Assembly (NCBI GenBank): GCA_963924555.1
Contig: OZ004585.1
Span: 633,488 to 697,487, forward strand
From: Crambe crambe
Taxonomy: Eukaryota > Porifera > Demospongiae > Poecilosclerida > Crambeidae
DNA: 64,000 nucleotides
Reading direction: 5' to 3'
The position numbers and the translations under genes are program-made. The notes under the pieces were generated by a model. That model was not told the DNA's origin and did not search any database. It saw only the letters and a list, made by a program, of their open reading frames with translations. Below are positions 1 to 11,309 of this stretch, piece by piece. How positions within the stretch are numbered: the first letter of the stretch is position 1; every line of letters begins with the position of its first letter.

Positions 1-21
1 GCGCCCTGGGGATATATAACA

Positions 22-134
22 GTTAGAACACGGTAGTCCTGGTGATTATGGCCAAATAAACAACCTTATCCTCGGGCTGCGCCCTCGGATTCGGTTGTTT
101 ATTGGCCATAATCACCAGACTACCGTGTTCTAAC
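22..134. repeat. Foldback element (near-perfect hairpin)
   Basis: The arm at 22-65 is matched by its near-exact reverse complement at 93-134 around a short GC-rich loop that is itself partly palindromic. No coding capacity is seen. It is probably a MITE or foldback insertion; target-site duplications were not resolved because the left flank is at the window edge. Confidence 0.75.
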
Positions 135-439
135 TATTACTTATTCTTACAGACCACACCCACTAGTATATTTTCCCCATAGACAAGCCGTTGAATAAAT
201 AATCCTCATATTCAACGGTTATATTCAACGGTCTACTGCGCATGCGCAGACTCGCCTAGTAACCTTTTTGGCCGACATTTCTGAAGATGATAGGCAAGCT
301 TAATTGAATCTTACAGCAGTTTATCGAAGTGCATTAGTTGTTTGTAGGGTCCTGTAGGCTGCTAGGCTTATCTAAAGTGCTTCGTGGTGAGTATTACAGG
401 TTCTCATAACAGCTTCCTACAGACGTATGTTTATGATGA

Positions 440-640
440 CTATAAACATTCCTTAGACTTGTTAGTTGTGACATATGTAGTGCACTGTAAGAATAAATCA
501 CTTATTACACTCGTCAGCTGAGAGATATGGCGAGATATTTCACTCGCCTTTGGCTTGTGAAATATCTCCCCATATCTCACGCTGACTCGTGTAATAAGTC
601 TTATATATTTACAATTTCAATGAGTCATGACCTGAGAGTC
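440..640. repeat. Dispersed repeat segment with a 44-bp-arm hairpin
   Basis: Inverted arms lie at 500-543 and 556-599. The whole segment recurs nearly identically at about 31275-31480. In that copy it directly abuts the segment that here lies about 1 kb downstream (1560-1760), so the two parts are permuted between units. It is probably part of a mobile element. Confidence 0.65.
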
Positions 641-1559
641 AGCTCACTCGCTTCGCTTGCTCGCTGCAATAACAAAGTACTTAAATAAGCCTAGAGCCTT
701 TACTATAGCAATGTGCTGCATTTGATAGTGAGCAAGTGAGCAGCTGATAGGCTCCAGTGCTTGATATTGCTGTCAGAGACAAGAGTCATGTAAGTTGTGG
801 TTCCAACCAGGAATCTCCATACATAGAAAGCTGTAAATACTTACCACAAGCACTTAGATAAGCCAAGCGCCTACAATCTATTTAGAAAGCCTAGCGCCTC
901 TATGATAAAAAGGCTGTAGAAAACAATCTAGCTTGATTACAATTGGAGCATGCGCATTATGCACGCGCACAGCGCTACTATTTCTATTTCGGGACGGACA
1001 CGTACATACGTATGTACTGTACCTACGCCTGGGGCATTTTGGAGTGTAGACCTAGATATACTAGAGATGCTCGTATAGCATTAGTTGGGCGAGCAAGCAG
1101 CCAGTGGTCATTTCAATGTGCTCCTCCCTCACTTATGATTATATAGCCCCAACAGTGACTTTCGATATCTAGCTATTCAGGTTGTTAACTGACTTGGTGC
1201 ATTCCCAGTTAGCATTAGAGTGTCTTCTCTGAACCCAGGCTACCACTCCTGTTCAGACTCAGTAGCTAGTCTCTCAAATAATGAGCCCTCATATGCTCTA
1301 ATCTGGCAGCTCTGTGTTCTGCTGACTCTGCTCTCCTTCTGGCTCTCATTTGCTCTGCTCTTGCAGCATTATCTTCTGTTGACTCTGTACATTCCCTCCT
1401 CCTGGCTCTATCTGTCGCATTTCTTTGCTAGTCTTGTTTTTCTCTGTTCCTTTGACTCTGTTCTCCTTCTAGCTCTGTCTCTTTCATTTCTTTCATGAGG
1501 TCTCGCTCTTCTTTGCTGGTCAGTTTCTAGAGGGTGTTCTGGGGCCCTCTTTCGCTTGT
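641..1559. other. Intergenic stretch, no gene recognised
   Basis: Short open frames occur here, including a hydrophobic, pyrimidine-rich one around 1220-1498, but none has domain features or a convincing splice context. It separates two segments that are adjacent in the unit 2 copy, so it may be the interior of a mobile element. Confidence 0.4.
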
Positions 1560-1760
1560 TTTCTGGTTCTCTGGGTTCCATAATACTCGCTACAATAGTG
1601 TTTCAACTTCAAGCTTAACGAAAATGATTGCTTATTATGACGTTGCTTAGTAGCTATTTCATGCACATGCGTAAGCGCATTTTGAGTGACGTACGTGTAA
1701 CATATAAATATCGCAATTTTCCATTTTGATCAATTAGTGTGGGGCTTCGCTCGCTCACCA
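1560..1760. repeat. Dispersed repeat segment (partner of 440-640)
   Basis: It is nearly identical to 31075-31270. It ends in a tract rich in cgctcgctc, as does the 440-640 segment, which suggests the two are ends of one element. Confidence 0.6.
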
Positions 1761-1810
1761 ATTATTACAAGGAGGCCTAGGAGTGAAGTAGGAATAGTAG
1801 TTTTGTCAAC

Positions 1811-1968
1811 AAAAATCAAAATTATGCTGCCTTCAATAATAATCCCTACATCACTACCTAAACCAAGCAGAACACTTTTATACTGACATGAACAATAATT
1901 ATTAAAGCAGCTTGGTGGGAGGCAGTGATGTAGGGATTATTACTGAAGGCAGCATGATTTTGATTTTT
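1811..1968. mobile_element. MITE with about 45-bp terminal inverted repeats
   Basis: The arm at 1811-1855 is the reverse complement, with a few mismatches, of 1924-1968. A half copy of the same arm recurs at about 4740-4785, inside gene B, and at the matching place in unit 2. There is no internal coding capacity. Confidence 0.75.
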
Positions 1969-2013
1969 GCTGATAGAAACTGTACTTTAACAGACTAACC
2001 CTACATGGCCTTT

Positions 2014-5003
2014 TTATTTAGCATAAATTTTTTTCCTTTCACTTGTACCATATCCCTTGATGCATACATCCATTATTTGATTTTGCTTCAAGTATTCTTG
2101 ACTGGGGGCATCTCTTCTTTCAGTGACTTCCACTGAAGTTTGTAATGGGTCAACATAATTGAAAATGCCACAGTTCAGCCATACTACCTGGCAGCTGGAA
2201 CAATATGGCCAGTAGTCTATTCCTTCACTGTTCATAGCTTTCTCTCTGGCTTCTTAGTCAATGAGTAAGGGATGACCTACAAGCTATCTTAGCTGCAAGC
2301 TAAGTAGTTGTTTGGCTGTGTTCTAGTTCTTCAGGTACTTCTTAGTGCCGTTGAACTTGGCAATGTGTCTGTGCTATTATTCGGAACAAGGAGTGGCTGG
2401 AAAGCAGGCATACTTTTCTAATCACTTACTGGATAGCAAAGCTTTATAGCTACCCTGGTAAATTTAAGCCTTGAAAATTTTCTAGCTATAATTAGCTACT
2501 TCATACTCACCAGCAGCAGGTTCTTTCGGAGGTTGTTCTGAATTAGTATCACAGTGTTCTATGGAGAAAAAAAATTGCAGTCAAATAATGCACGAATCCC
2601 TACATTTACAACTGCCATAACTAGCTATAGTACATTATTATAGCCCAGTTAGATTGTAGGCTATCCCTACTTAACCTATACTTATTTAGAAGAAATTTTT
2701 TGGCACTCATATATCTAGGTCTACACTCTAAAATGCCCCAGGCATACGTATGATAGTACGTACGTGTCGTAGCACATGAGCTAGGGCATGTTCATGTAAC
2801 ATATTCAATTGGCGAGCAAAGCAGTTGGTGAAAGTCATTTGTACTTCAACTTCTTTAGCTAAAGATATTGCTGTCAGGATGAAGTGGTGGTGCACAAGAG
2901 GCTGTATAATGCTTACCACAAACACTTACACCTATAATCTACCTAGGCCTCTATGACGAAAGGCCAAGTGTTGTGGGCATGTTTTATTTGTGGGGTCAAA
3001 GGTGAAACAAACATGTGGCATGCTCCAATCATAATTGCTTGAGGGGTTCCACCATGTCGTGTCTTACCATACCTTCATTCATCCAATTACTAGCTCCATC
3101 CTCACTAGCTCCATCCTTACTAGCTCCATCCTCACTAGCTTCATCCTCAATAGCTCCATCCTTACTAGCTCCATCCTTACTAGCTCCATCCTCACTAGCT
3201 TCATCCTCAATAGCTCCATCCTTACTAGCTCCATCCTTAGTAGCTCCATCCTTACCAGCTCCGTCCTTTACACTAGTCTGGTCATGTTCTGAACATTAAA
3301 GTCAAAAATGCATGCAGTTGAAAAATTACATAATTATGAAGATACAGGTTTTTGCAATACTATAACACATGCAGGGTCATGACCTTCAGTAGCTAATACA
3401 ATACTTACACACCAAGACCTAGGTATGTATGCATGGTAGTCAGCACTATGCCTCTGCACTCCAGAGCCATGGCTTTTAAAAAATATCTTGTGTAGATATT
3501 TCTGCACACTGTGAAGAAATCTTTTGAACCTTCCTCCCCCGGGATAAGTATGTGTTCTCCCTAAATTACTCTATAAAGTGAAATCCTTCTATGTTTTGGG
3601 ACACCTCCTTTGAACACATCAATCCCTCAATTTCTAATTAAAATTTTTAAGCCCTATAGCCATTTTATTATAGTCCCTTGAAAAGATGCGTACACGATTC
3701 TTTTAGAGAAGAACTGTATATTCATACCAAGTGAAAAATAAAGTAAATAATGTGCCCTTACAGATACTCATCTTCTAGTTCTAAGAAAAACACAGATAGG
3801 TCAGTGAGGCTAGCAGGACACCATTTTTTTCTTTTCTACATAGGCAGCCACATAGATTGACGTTGCACAATTTGAACTAATAAAGTTATAGAGCTGAGAC
3901 TAAAGTAGAAAGGCTTCAAACATAGTGCTAATCAGTCATGAAAATTTCATACACAGAGAGTCATGTGGTAATCATATAACCTTATGCTTTATGCTACCTT
4001 CGGTATCTTGTTGCTCTTTTCTGGGCTTAGTTGGCACTTTGTAGCGCCAGGAAGCAGTTTTTAGTTTAAAACTTTGTCTACTGATTTATGCGTAGGTGTG
4101 ACTGTTCACGTTACTTATTCAGCTTTTCCCCCATTTTGTTTTTTTCTATTTAGTATGCAGTTGTTCTTGGGGGTAAAAAATTACATATACACTGAAAGCT
4201 GAGACAAATAGCTCATGACAATGAAATACAGCTGGACTCACTTGCTCTATGTCTGCTTGCAATCTCTTCAGCTTCAGCCCTGTTATTCCCTCCAGCACGG
4301 TGTTCAACAGCATCAATCAGAGCCTTCCACGTTGGAGGACCGAATCTATTGACATCATAATTCCTTTTAAGCCACTCCGTAATCACTTCATCCATAGCTG
4401 CTGCTGCACTCAATTTTTGTCCACGAATTTGTTTTAGCTTGTCACCCGTCAGATGGAGTCTCCGACCAATTTCATAATAAGGTTCTAGGACATTCTTCAG
4501 CTCATCAATTACATCATCAATATCATCCTGAACTGCATTGGGGGAAGGGGGTGGAGCACAAGAAGGCTATGAACTCACTACATATTATATCAAGTTACCT
4601 ACTGAACATGCTCAAATTGAAACTGAGTAAGAGGTTTTGTAGTTCTACTTGTTGGGCAGCAGCAAGCCCAGGGGCAAAAATGGATATTCAACATTTAAGA
4701 GACATCTTACCCATAAGCCGGCACAAAATTAAAATGGGAGGCAATTATTATTGAAGGCAGCATAATTTTGATGTTATTCACAGAAACTGCTACAGGTAAA
4801 AGTACAGACTAACCCTACATGGCCTTTTTATTTAGCATAAAATTTCCCCCTCCACTTAGGATTATAAGTAGCAGCTAGCCAGGGGTGTGAAAATGGATGC
4901 TCATCTTTGGACAAGATTTAATAGAAGTGGCACAGCTCTCGCCCTAACTGAGTACTGAGGTAATTCACATACCTAAAATGGTAGTATCATCAGCATCAAT
5001 GCC

Positions 5004-5073
<70 letters not shown>

Positions 5074-5586
5074 TTTATCATGAACCATTGTTTTTGTTCT
5101 GGTGTGTAGGGGCTTCAAAAATAGCTAATTGAAGACCATAGATCACACACACACACACACACACAACAACAACAACAACAACAACAACAAATATTCTTAA
5201 AGAAAAATACTGTAACTGTGCAAAATGGAACTTAATTACACATGCCTAAAAGAAGGAATACTCACCAGGACCAGGGTTAGTTTCAACATCACCAGCCAAT
5301 ATCAATAACAAGGAAGTCACCACTCGATGATCAGAATAGTGAACAGTCCTAAGAACTCTTCTTCTTCGATAACACTTCCAGTTGTCTCTAAGAGGTAAAA
5401 TCATCATGGAAACATTTCCCCTTGCAATAGTGCAGCCATTTCGATGATTAGTACACATGGTACATGAGCAGTGTGGGCCATTACGAAAACGAGTCTTGGT
5501 CGTCCCTTCAGATTCAGTCACTGCAAGCTTCCACCACAATATAGTCAGCAAGAAGTTCAAATAAAGCTCATATCTCAGGATTTCAC
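2014..5586 (-). CDS. Gene B: 2A-leader Death-domain protein (5' end unresolved)
   Basis: Exons, 5' to 3' on the minus strand: 5586-5266 (107 codons, leader ending in the 2A motif), 5002-4973, 4532-4242 (Death domain), 4036-3998, 3288-3073 (pentapeptide repeats), 2558-2511 and 2252-2014 (stop). Every boundary has AG/GT sites, and all junctions are phase 1, so the frame is continuous. The leader is hydrophobic, then Cys-rich (PHCSCTMCTNH), then Arg-rich. The Death exon shows the motifs PYYEIGRRLHL, VITEWLKRNY and FGPPTWKAL typical of Death folds. The last exon has a C-x2-C pair and is not recognised. A Death fold mediates homotypic assembly of signalling complexes. The 2A motif would release the leader from the rest during translation. 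The start codon lies upstream of 5586 and was not found. The proposed function is inference. Confidence 0.72.
3073..3288 (-). repeat. Coding minisatellite exon, 12 units of 15 bp
   Basis: Twelve 15-bp units (plus-strand consensus ctagctccatcctca) read on the minus strand as the pentapeptide A-S-[EK]-D-[GE]. The array is framed by an acceptor at 3289-3290 and a donor at 3071-3072, is 216 nt long (a multiple of 3) and is phase 1 at both ends. The counterpart at 36659-37063 has 24 units. Confidence 0.8.
5005..5069. repeat. (GA)n microsatellite next to a splice acceptor
   Basis: About 32 GA dinucleotides. On the minus strand it reads (CT)n and runs directly into the AG of the acceptor of exon 5002-4973, so it forms that exon's polypyrimidine tract. 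The unit 2 copy is longer (about 52 repeats). Confidence 0.9.
5142..5191. repeat. Compound (CA)n(CAA)n microsatellite
   Basis: A CA run followed by a CAA run in the intron between the 2A exon and the next exon of gene B. The unit 2 copy (about 40888-40951) is longer. Confidence 0.9.
5267..5323 (-). other. 2A ribosome-skipping motif (DVETNPGP)
   Basis: The codons read a hydrophobic run (VVTSLLLILA) followed by G-DVETNPGP, which matches the canonical 2A consensus D-[VI]-E-x-N-P-G-P. Skipping would occur between the Gly codon at 5270-5272 and the Pro codon at 5267-5269. The intron begins one nucleotide after the Pro codon, so the motif ends the exon. 2A motifs are known from viruses, from several non-LTR retrotransposons and from some invertebrate immune-type genes. 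Here the following exons encode a Death domain rather than a reverse transcriptase. Confidence 0.85.
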
Positions 5587-5930
5587 CTACACACAACAGG
5601 AACAATAATTACTAAACACAAAGAACCCATTCACACAAAATTAAAATTGCAAAATACGTCATGTAATAAATTATGTAATAAATCTTTGATGCTGGAAGAC
5701 ACCATCATGTTGGATTGGTTGTTCTACTGATAATTCATCACACAATGAATGACTAGTTCAAGATAAACTTGGAAAGAGACAGCAGCCAAAATTATTATAC
5801 GCAAGTGTTGACAAGTGACCATCTTGGTTCTCACTCAACTTAGAGCTCAACCATGATCAAGATATATTAGCTATAGCAAAACTATTTTGCAAAATTGCTC
5901 CGCCTACACAATGTACGTAAAATCAACTGT

Positions 5931-6108
5931 ACTGTAGATTTCAGGATGGTTGTCCATAAGGAATGAGAAATAGGTAGTGGCTTACAAGGACCTAAGAAAC
6001 CCAATCCTTTTATGTCCTATTCAATCCATGCAGTTGTGTAAACCATAGGACAAACTGTATCCACCTATTCCCCCTAACCTTTCTGACAACCAACCTGAAA
6101 TCTACAGT
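5931..6108. mobile_element. 178-bp MITE, 9-bp target duplication, absent from unit 2
   Basis: Terminal inverted repeats begin ACTGTAGATTTCAGG, and the right end is the reverse complement with one mismatch in about 23. The flanking 9-bp direct repeat ATCAACTGT lies at 5922-5930 and 6109-6117. The unit 2 site (41665-41673) has a single copy (atcaacagt) and no insert. A 9-bp duplication is usual for Mutator-like elements. Confidence 0.8.
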
Positions 6109-6809
6109 ATCAACTGTGGTTTGAAGCTACTCAAGTGTGAATGACCACCACTTAGTGGTATGCAGTGGTATGTAAACAGCTGAATTCCTTGTGTTTGGCA
6201 TGTAAGTGTATATATTTTGACGAACAATTTTCCATGCTATATATCTCGGTCATGGTTGAACTTAGGGTTTTTTGAATAGACCATTGGAAAGCTCTTTTTA
6301 AAAGCTGCATTTTGGTGGTAAAAAAGGTTCTAGGGGCATGTATGAAGGCGCCTAGAAGTTCGACAAAATATTTTTGAAAACCATCAAAATTGTGGGTACC
6401 AACCCCTTAAGAATTTGGGAACTTAGTAGGGGTAAACATTTTCTTCAGGCTTATGAGTTCCATTTTGATCCTTCAACTTTGAATCCTAGTAGTTCTTTGG
6501 AGTTACAGTAAATAAGGCAAAGCAGATTCAAAATGGCAAGTAATCAAGAATTTGTTCAATTATTTCTGAGACTTCTGAGCTCAATGTTGGAGGATATAAT
6601 CTACTATTCAAAAGAGAGCTTGAGTGTATGCAAAGGAAGCACAAAAAATACATATTAAATGTTGACATAATTAAATCATGTGCACGTCAGGTAACAAAGC
6701 TTTGATGCTGGAAGGCACCATCATGTTGGATTTGTCTGCTGGTTGTTCTATCAAGATTCTATTTTCACAAGTTTCAGTGATAATTCATTACACATGATAA
6801 GAAATATGG

Positions 6810-7085
6810 TGAAGGTCACATGAGGGGAGGGGGGAGGGGTGGGGGGTAGAACAGTTAAGCATTTGTACCTGGACATAAGAAAGACTGTTGCTAGAAAGCA
6901 AACCAGGGCTTTGAAATTCAAACCTTTTCTAAATGTCCAAACAGGATGGGTTCAGTCATTTTTCCAGAGATCTACCCGTTCTATTTGGGTCCGCTCAAAA
7001 CGTACAAACCTCAAAGAATGGCACCTTCAAAAATGTACTGGAAGTCACCTACTCAATAATTGAGGATGTCCGACCCCCCCACCCC
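6810..7085. repeat. Direct repeat of about 280 bp (also at about 11345-11645)
   Basis: The sequence from the ggtgaaggtcacatg block to a block reading cctactcaataat recurs about 4.5 kb downstream in unit 1, and again twice in unit 2 (about 42343-42605 and 46678-46970). No coding features are seen. The class is unknown. Confidence 0.6.
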
Positions 7086-7171
7086 GAAGGTTACATGCAT
7101 GAATTAATGAGTGTGAAGCCAGACTTCCCCTATAAAATCCAAAACCTTCCCCTTTCCCCAGATGAGAAGTC

Positions 7172-7868
7172 TAAATCTAATCTCACTAGCCAGACTCCTT
7201 TTCCCCTCACTATACTTTGCACACACACTTGCTTGCATGTGCATGCAGAAGGGAGGAAGAAAGGAGTCTGGTGGTTTTCTGGACCCTCTGGAATGTTAGT
7301 GGTCAGAGATGCATGTGATAAAAGGGCTGACAATCACAAGGATGGGGCGTGTCTCTTCCACATGGTAATTTGTGTAGCGCGCAATGAGACCTTTTTCGAA
7401 TAATTCGAGGCAGATCTCTTTGGCGTAGTGAGTACTGGCTATGCGAGACAAGTGAGTGCACAGCCCGCTTGTTCAGTGTGGAGGCAATAGATCAGTTTAT
7501 TTCGCTAGGCAGTTGTTTGTTGACAATCAAATGATTGGATGACAACGAAAATTGATGCTTACAAGATGAAGTCAAGCAGAGAGTAGCTGATGATAACCTA
7601 GTTTCTCTGTAGCTAGCTAGCACTTACTATAGTGTAGCCTCTGACATTGAAATAGCATGCCAAATTCGCGGAGAAGAATTTCATGTGACTTATTTATAGC
7701 AAGGGATCTGATTGGTTCTGCCTACATTCCTGCAGGGATCCAGAAAGCCTATTTACACCAGACTCCTTTCTTTCTTTCTTCCTCCCTTCCTTCTGCGTGC
7801 GTGTGCAAGAAGTGTGTGTGCAAAGTATAGTGAGGGGAAAAGGAGTCTGGCTAGCGAGACTAGTCTAA
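7172..7868. mobile_element. Foldback element of about 700 bp
   Basis: A left arm of about 125 nt (about 7172-7298) is repeated as an imperfect reverse complement at about 7740-7868. Both arms contain cagactcctt and a CA-rich run. The interior (about 7300-7740) has no recognisable gene. The same element sits in unit 2 at about 42744-43441, so it predates the duplication. Confidence 0.65.
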
Positions 7869-9631
7869 ATCCTGGATGATGTTATAAAGAAAGAAGAGTC
7901 AAAGGTACAAATTAAGAGATACACTGCTAAAGGTCACAACAGAACTTCACATCACCATGTGAGTCATGCTAAAACAACATGTCAAAGGTGTGTAAAAAGC
8001 ATAAAAATTCTCATGAAAGAGAGAGCTCAAATGAAGGAGCCACATACACACATTAATGGAGGGAAGGGTTTAGCAGCGAGATTTTTTGGGGGTGGGGTGG
8101 GGGGTCATGCTATATCATGCAATCATGTGATTGGCACATTTACATGATTCTTTACCAGTTTGAGATCTCTTTTGTTGTTTTTGATAGTGCCCCTTGAATG
8201 TAACTGGGTGCAGTGGTTGATGTGCTAAGTGTGTGCAACACATTCAGTTCTCTTGATACACACTCCTAACTAAAGCAGCATTGGGACCACAACTGCATTA
8301 GTTACTAATGAGATAACATGAACACTCTATCTAATATCTGTCTTTTCATTCCTGTTGGAACTTCATCTGCTGAGTACACAACATTGATGAAGATGTCACT
8401 TCTAGAATCAAAATAGGAGACTTAATGACACTGGAATCACCAACAAAAATTAGTATTGTGTGCTTCTAAGTTATTTCCAAGGGGGAGGGAGTGCTTCTAA
8501 ACCCACATGTCTGGACTATAGACACAAGGACACTAGTGGTTCACAACATGACAGGTGTATCCTAGTGATGTGGCTTGCCACACCTCTTTTTCTGGAAATT
8601 AAATACAGGCTAGCTGCATGCCATCTCCATGAAACATCACAGCTGCACTGAGCATGATAGGAATAATAAAGTGATCTGGCTAGCTGTTACTACACCAAGA
8701 GGATCTTGTACTGATTACCTAAAGACTCGTAGCCTGAGCACAGAAATGCAAATACAGTAACAATTGTCTTGCATCAGGCAGGGATAGGTGGTGGCCTTGA
8801 AGTATTTGTGGCTTGGGAACAATAAAATGTTTTCATAGTCCTATTGTTCTTAGCCACTAGCTATTCCAGAGCTACTGCCCATCTCTGTCTTATACTTGAC
8901 AACTGCAAACTACTGTAGCATTTAACTCTTATGAGAGAGAGCTTGCAAGGGTTGAAAGGCTCTCGGTCTGTAGTATGTTGCAGGCACAACAACCACTACT
9001 GACAGATCAGATACACTTGCCATGAAAACACTGTTATGATTATGGCAGATAACACCAATGTTCATCATCACACTCCAACTGAAAAAATAAAACACCCCTT
9101 AGATGCAAGCCTGAATCACAATAACTACTAGAGAGCCAAGTATTATGTTTGGGGTGGGTTCAGATCAAGAAGTATCTGCATGTGAGCAAGCCATTTCTCT
9201 ATTGCACCTGTGAGCATAGCAAGCACACATTAGGGAGTCAAATGGGATATTTGAGATGTATTGTACATTCTTACATTGCAGCTTTTTTCGTGATGACCTA
9301 GGGTAAACTGAGCATGCCATAATGCTTTGCATTTCCCTAGTAGCTATACAACCATTAATGCAATACATGTTTGTTTATCAACAGTGAGGTGCTGCAGGTA
9401 TGTCCATGGTAGCTATGAAACACTTTGAGATGAGGGAGGGTGGTGCTCCATCTGGGAAGAGGGGGAGGGGAAGGGGTTGAGGACCTGAGTGCTTCTAAAC
9501 TCCATTAGTGAAGACTATAAACACAAGGACACTAGTGGTCACAACATGACATGTTAACAGTGCAGATGAGGATAGACCGTTTTTGTAATTAAAATGGGAT
9601 ATCACACCCCATTTTTGCAAGTAGTTGTACC

Positions 9632-9634
<3 letters not shown>

Positions 9635-9683
<49 letters not shown>
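9635..9683. repeat. (CA)n microsatellite
   Basis: A CA run of about 24 repeats; the unit 2 copy at about 45207-45263 is longer. An apparent Cys-Val repeat protein on the minus strand is an artefact of this tract. Confidence 0.9.
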
Positions 9684-9690
<7 letters not shown>

Positions 9691-10323
9691 TATTCTAGCT
9701 GACTACAAATCTCCAACTTTTTATCCTTAAGGGTGGTCTGACAACCCTGCCCATTATGGTTGTCAAGGAAGCCAATCTCTATAAAGCTCCACAAAACTAC
9801 GATTTTTACCCAAGATATGGCAAGAGATAAAACACTATTTCTCATCAATCACTCAAATTCAGTAGCTGATTTTTGGTCAACTATTTTTTATCCCTATTCT
9901 CCACAAGCATTAATTTTGTTGATCCCTAGTTACTTTTTTTTATATTCACAATCATAACATTCACAACACAGCTTGCTATTAGGTGAGATATGACCCTATG
10001 TAATTTTTCAGGAAAAATATTTGGCTTGTGTAATAATTTTTAATTGAACTCGCAATATCTTGTAGCTATAATAATAATGAGTGCAAAAACTAAATAAAAA
10101 GTGAAGTAGGGATAATCATAAAATTTAGTTGCATTCCTATCACTCCTAGCCCTCCTAATTTCAATAACCACACCCATATATATCACCCAACTTAAAATCC
10201 CTACTCTTCACTCCCCCTTCAGCAATAAGTGAGTCAAGTGACCCCTTACCCATCACCAAACTCAAGAATCACAGCAATAATATTATTACAAAAACTACTA
10301 TTCCTACTTCATTCCTAGGGAAA

Positions 10324-10403
10324 AATTGACATAAACCCTACATTGCTGCAAGGTGTAGCCAAAAAGGATAGTATGGCAGCAGCAATGTAGGGTTTATGTC
10401 AAT
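10324..10403. mobile_element. 80-bp hairpin MITE
   Basis: The arm at 10324-10349, reading from attgacataaaccctacatt, is the reverse complement of 10376-10403. It is present in unit 2 at about 45902-45982. Confidence 0.7.
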
Positions 10404-10857
10404 CTTATGACAGTTAGCAGAGCAGTCCATGCAGCGATGTAGGGTCAGTACATAGCCAGCACCTTGTTTCCGTACTTTTTATAGTCATGTACTCAAGCCT
10501 ACATCACTCTTTCATTTAGAAGAAATGTTTTTATTCTCATATCATTATGTAAGTGTTGATTTTCACCCCCTCAACAGGTTCAATTTTACCAGTGGATCAT
10601 GAAACATGAGCAAGAACTCATCAATACTCATAGATGCAAGGAAGTGACTGTTATGGTACATTTGAATTCTATAGTAGTTTTATGTCAATAGACATTCTTT
10701 CATACTTGTTTATGCACATTACATTATCTGTTTGATCACTGAAATAGTTTGAATCTCTTGCACTAGCATCTAATACAGAGTCCATATCTTCACAGCTGCC
10801 TGATGATGCTGTGGAGAGATGACCTCAGAAACCAATGTGGTAGAGATATAGTGGAAT

Positions 10858-11309
10858 TAGGCTTAGGTAGATTATGCTCAAGATTTCTCCAGTTATTCTA
10901 TTCCACAATGCTCCAAAATGTTACCTTCAAATGCACCAATTATTCCCTAAAATGCACCGATTATTCCCACTATTATTCTTAAATAAGCTAATGATTATGC
11001 TTCCCCAGTCCACCAGTAGCAGTAGCAGAGCTAGAAGTAGCTTAGCCATTGCCATAAACTAACAGCTGCATGTAGTTGTTCATAATAATGATTCAGGTCT
11101 AAGGTATTGATATAGCTAGACACTGTCACAGTGTAGCAAGAAACCATCTCAGGCAGTAGAGAGTGACAAAAGTCTTTGTTTTCAGGCTTGCAGAAGCTCC
11201 AATTATTCTCATGATGCTCAAAATATGCCCCATTATTCTGGCATTATGCTTGATTCCAGGAAGTCCCAATTATTCCCAAAATTATGCTGGCATAATCTAC
11301 CTAAGCCTA
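10858..11309. mobile_element. 452-bp hAT-like MITE, empty site in unit 2
   Basis: The terminal inverted repeat TAGGCTTAGGTAGATTATGC at the left is matched exactly by its reverse complement at the right. The 8-bp direct repeat AGTGGAAT flanks it at 10850-10857 and 11310-11317. Unit 2 (about 46625-46650) has one copy of the target and no insert. An 8-bp target duplication is the hallmark of hAT elements. There is no transposase frame, so it is non-autonomous. Confidence 0.85.

Noticed and set aside
1220-1498. Hydrophobic 92-codon open frame that could suggest a membrane protein
   Set aside because: Leu/Ser/Phe-rich reading of a pyrimidine-rich tract with no support; lies inside a probable mobile element.
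5246-5605. 2A exon as the start of a non-LTR retrotransposon ORF2
   Set aside because: Such elements do carry 2A-like motifs, but no endonuclease or reverse transcriptase motifs follow on this strand. The exon ends at a good donor and joins Death-domain exons in phase in both units.
7130-7403. Overlapping open frames on both strands near 7.1-7.4 kb, preserved in unit 2
   Set aside because: They lie across the arm of a foldback element; preservation reflects near-identical DNA, not coding constraint.
9495-9848. Open frame with a long Cys-Val repeat on the minus strand
   Set aside because: The repeat is the translation of the (CA)n microsatellite; flanks show no coding features.
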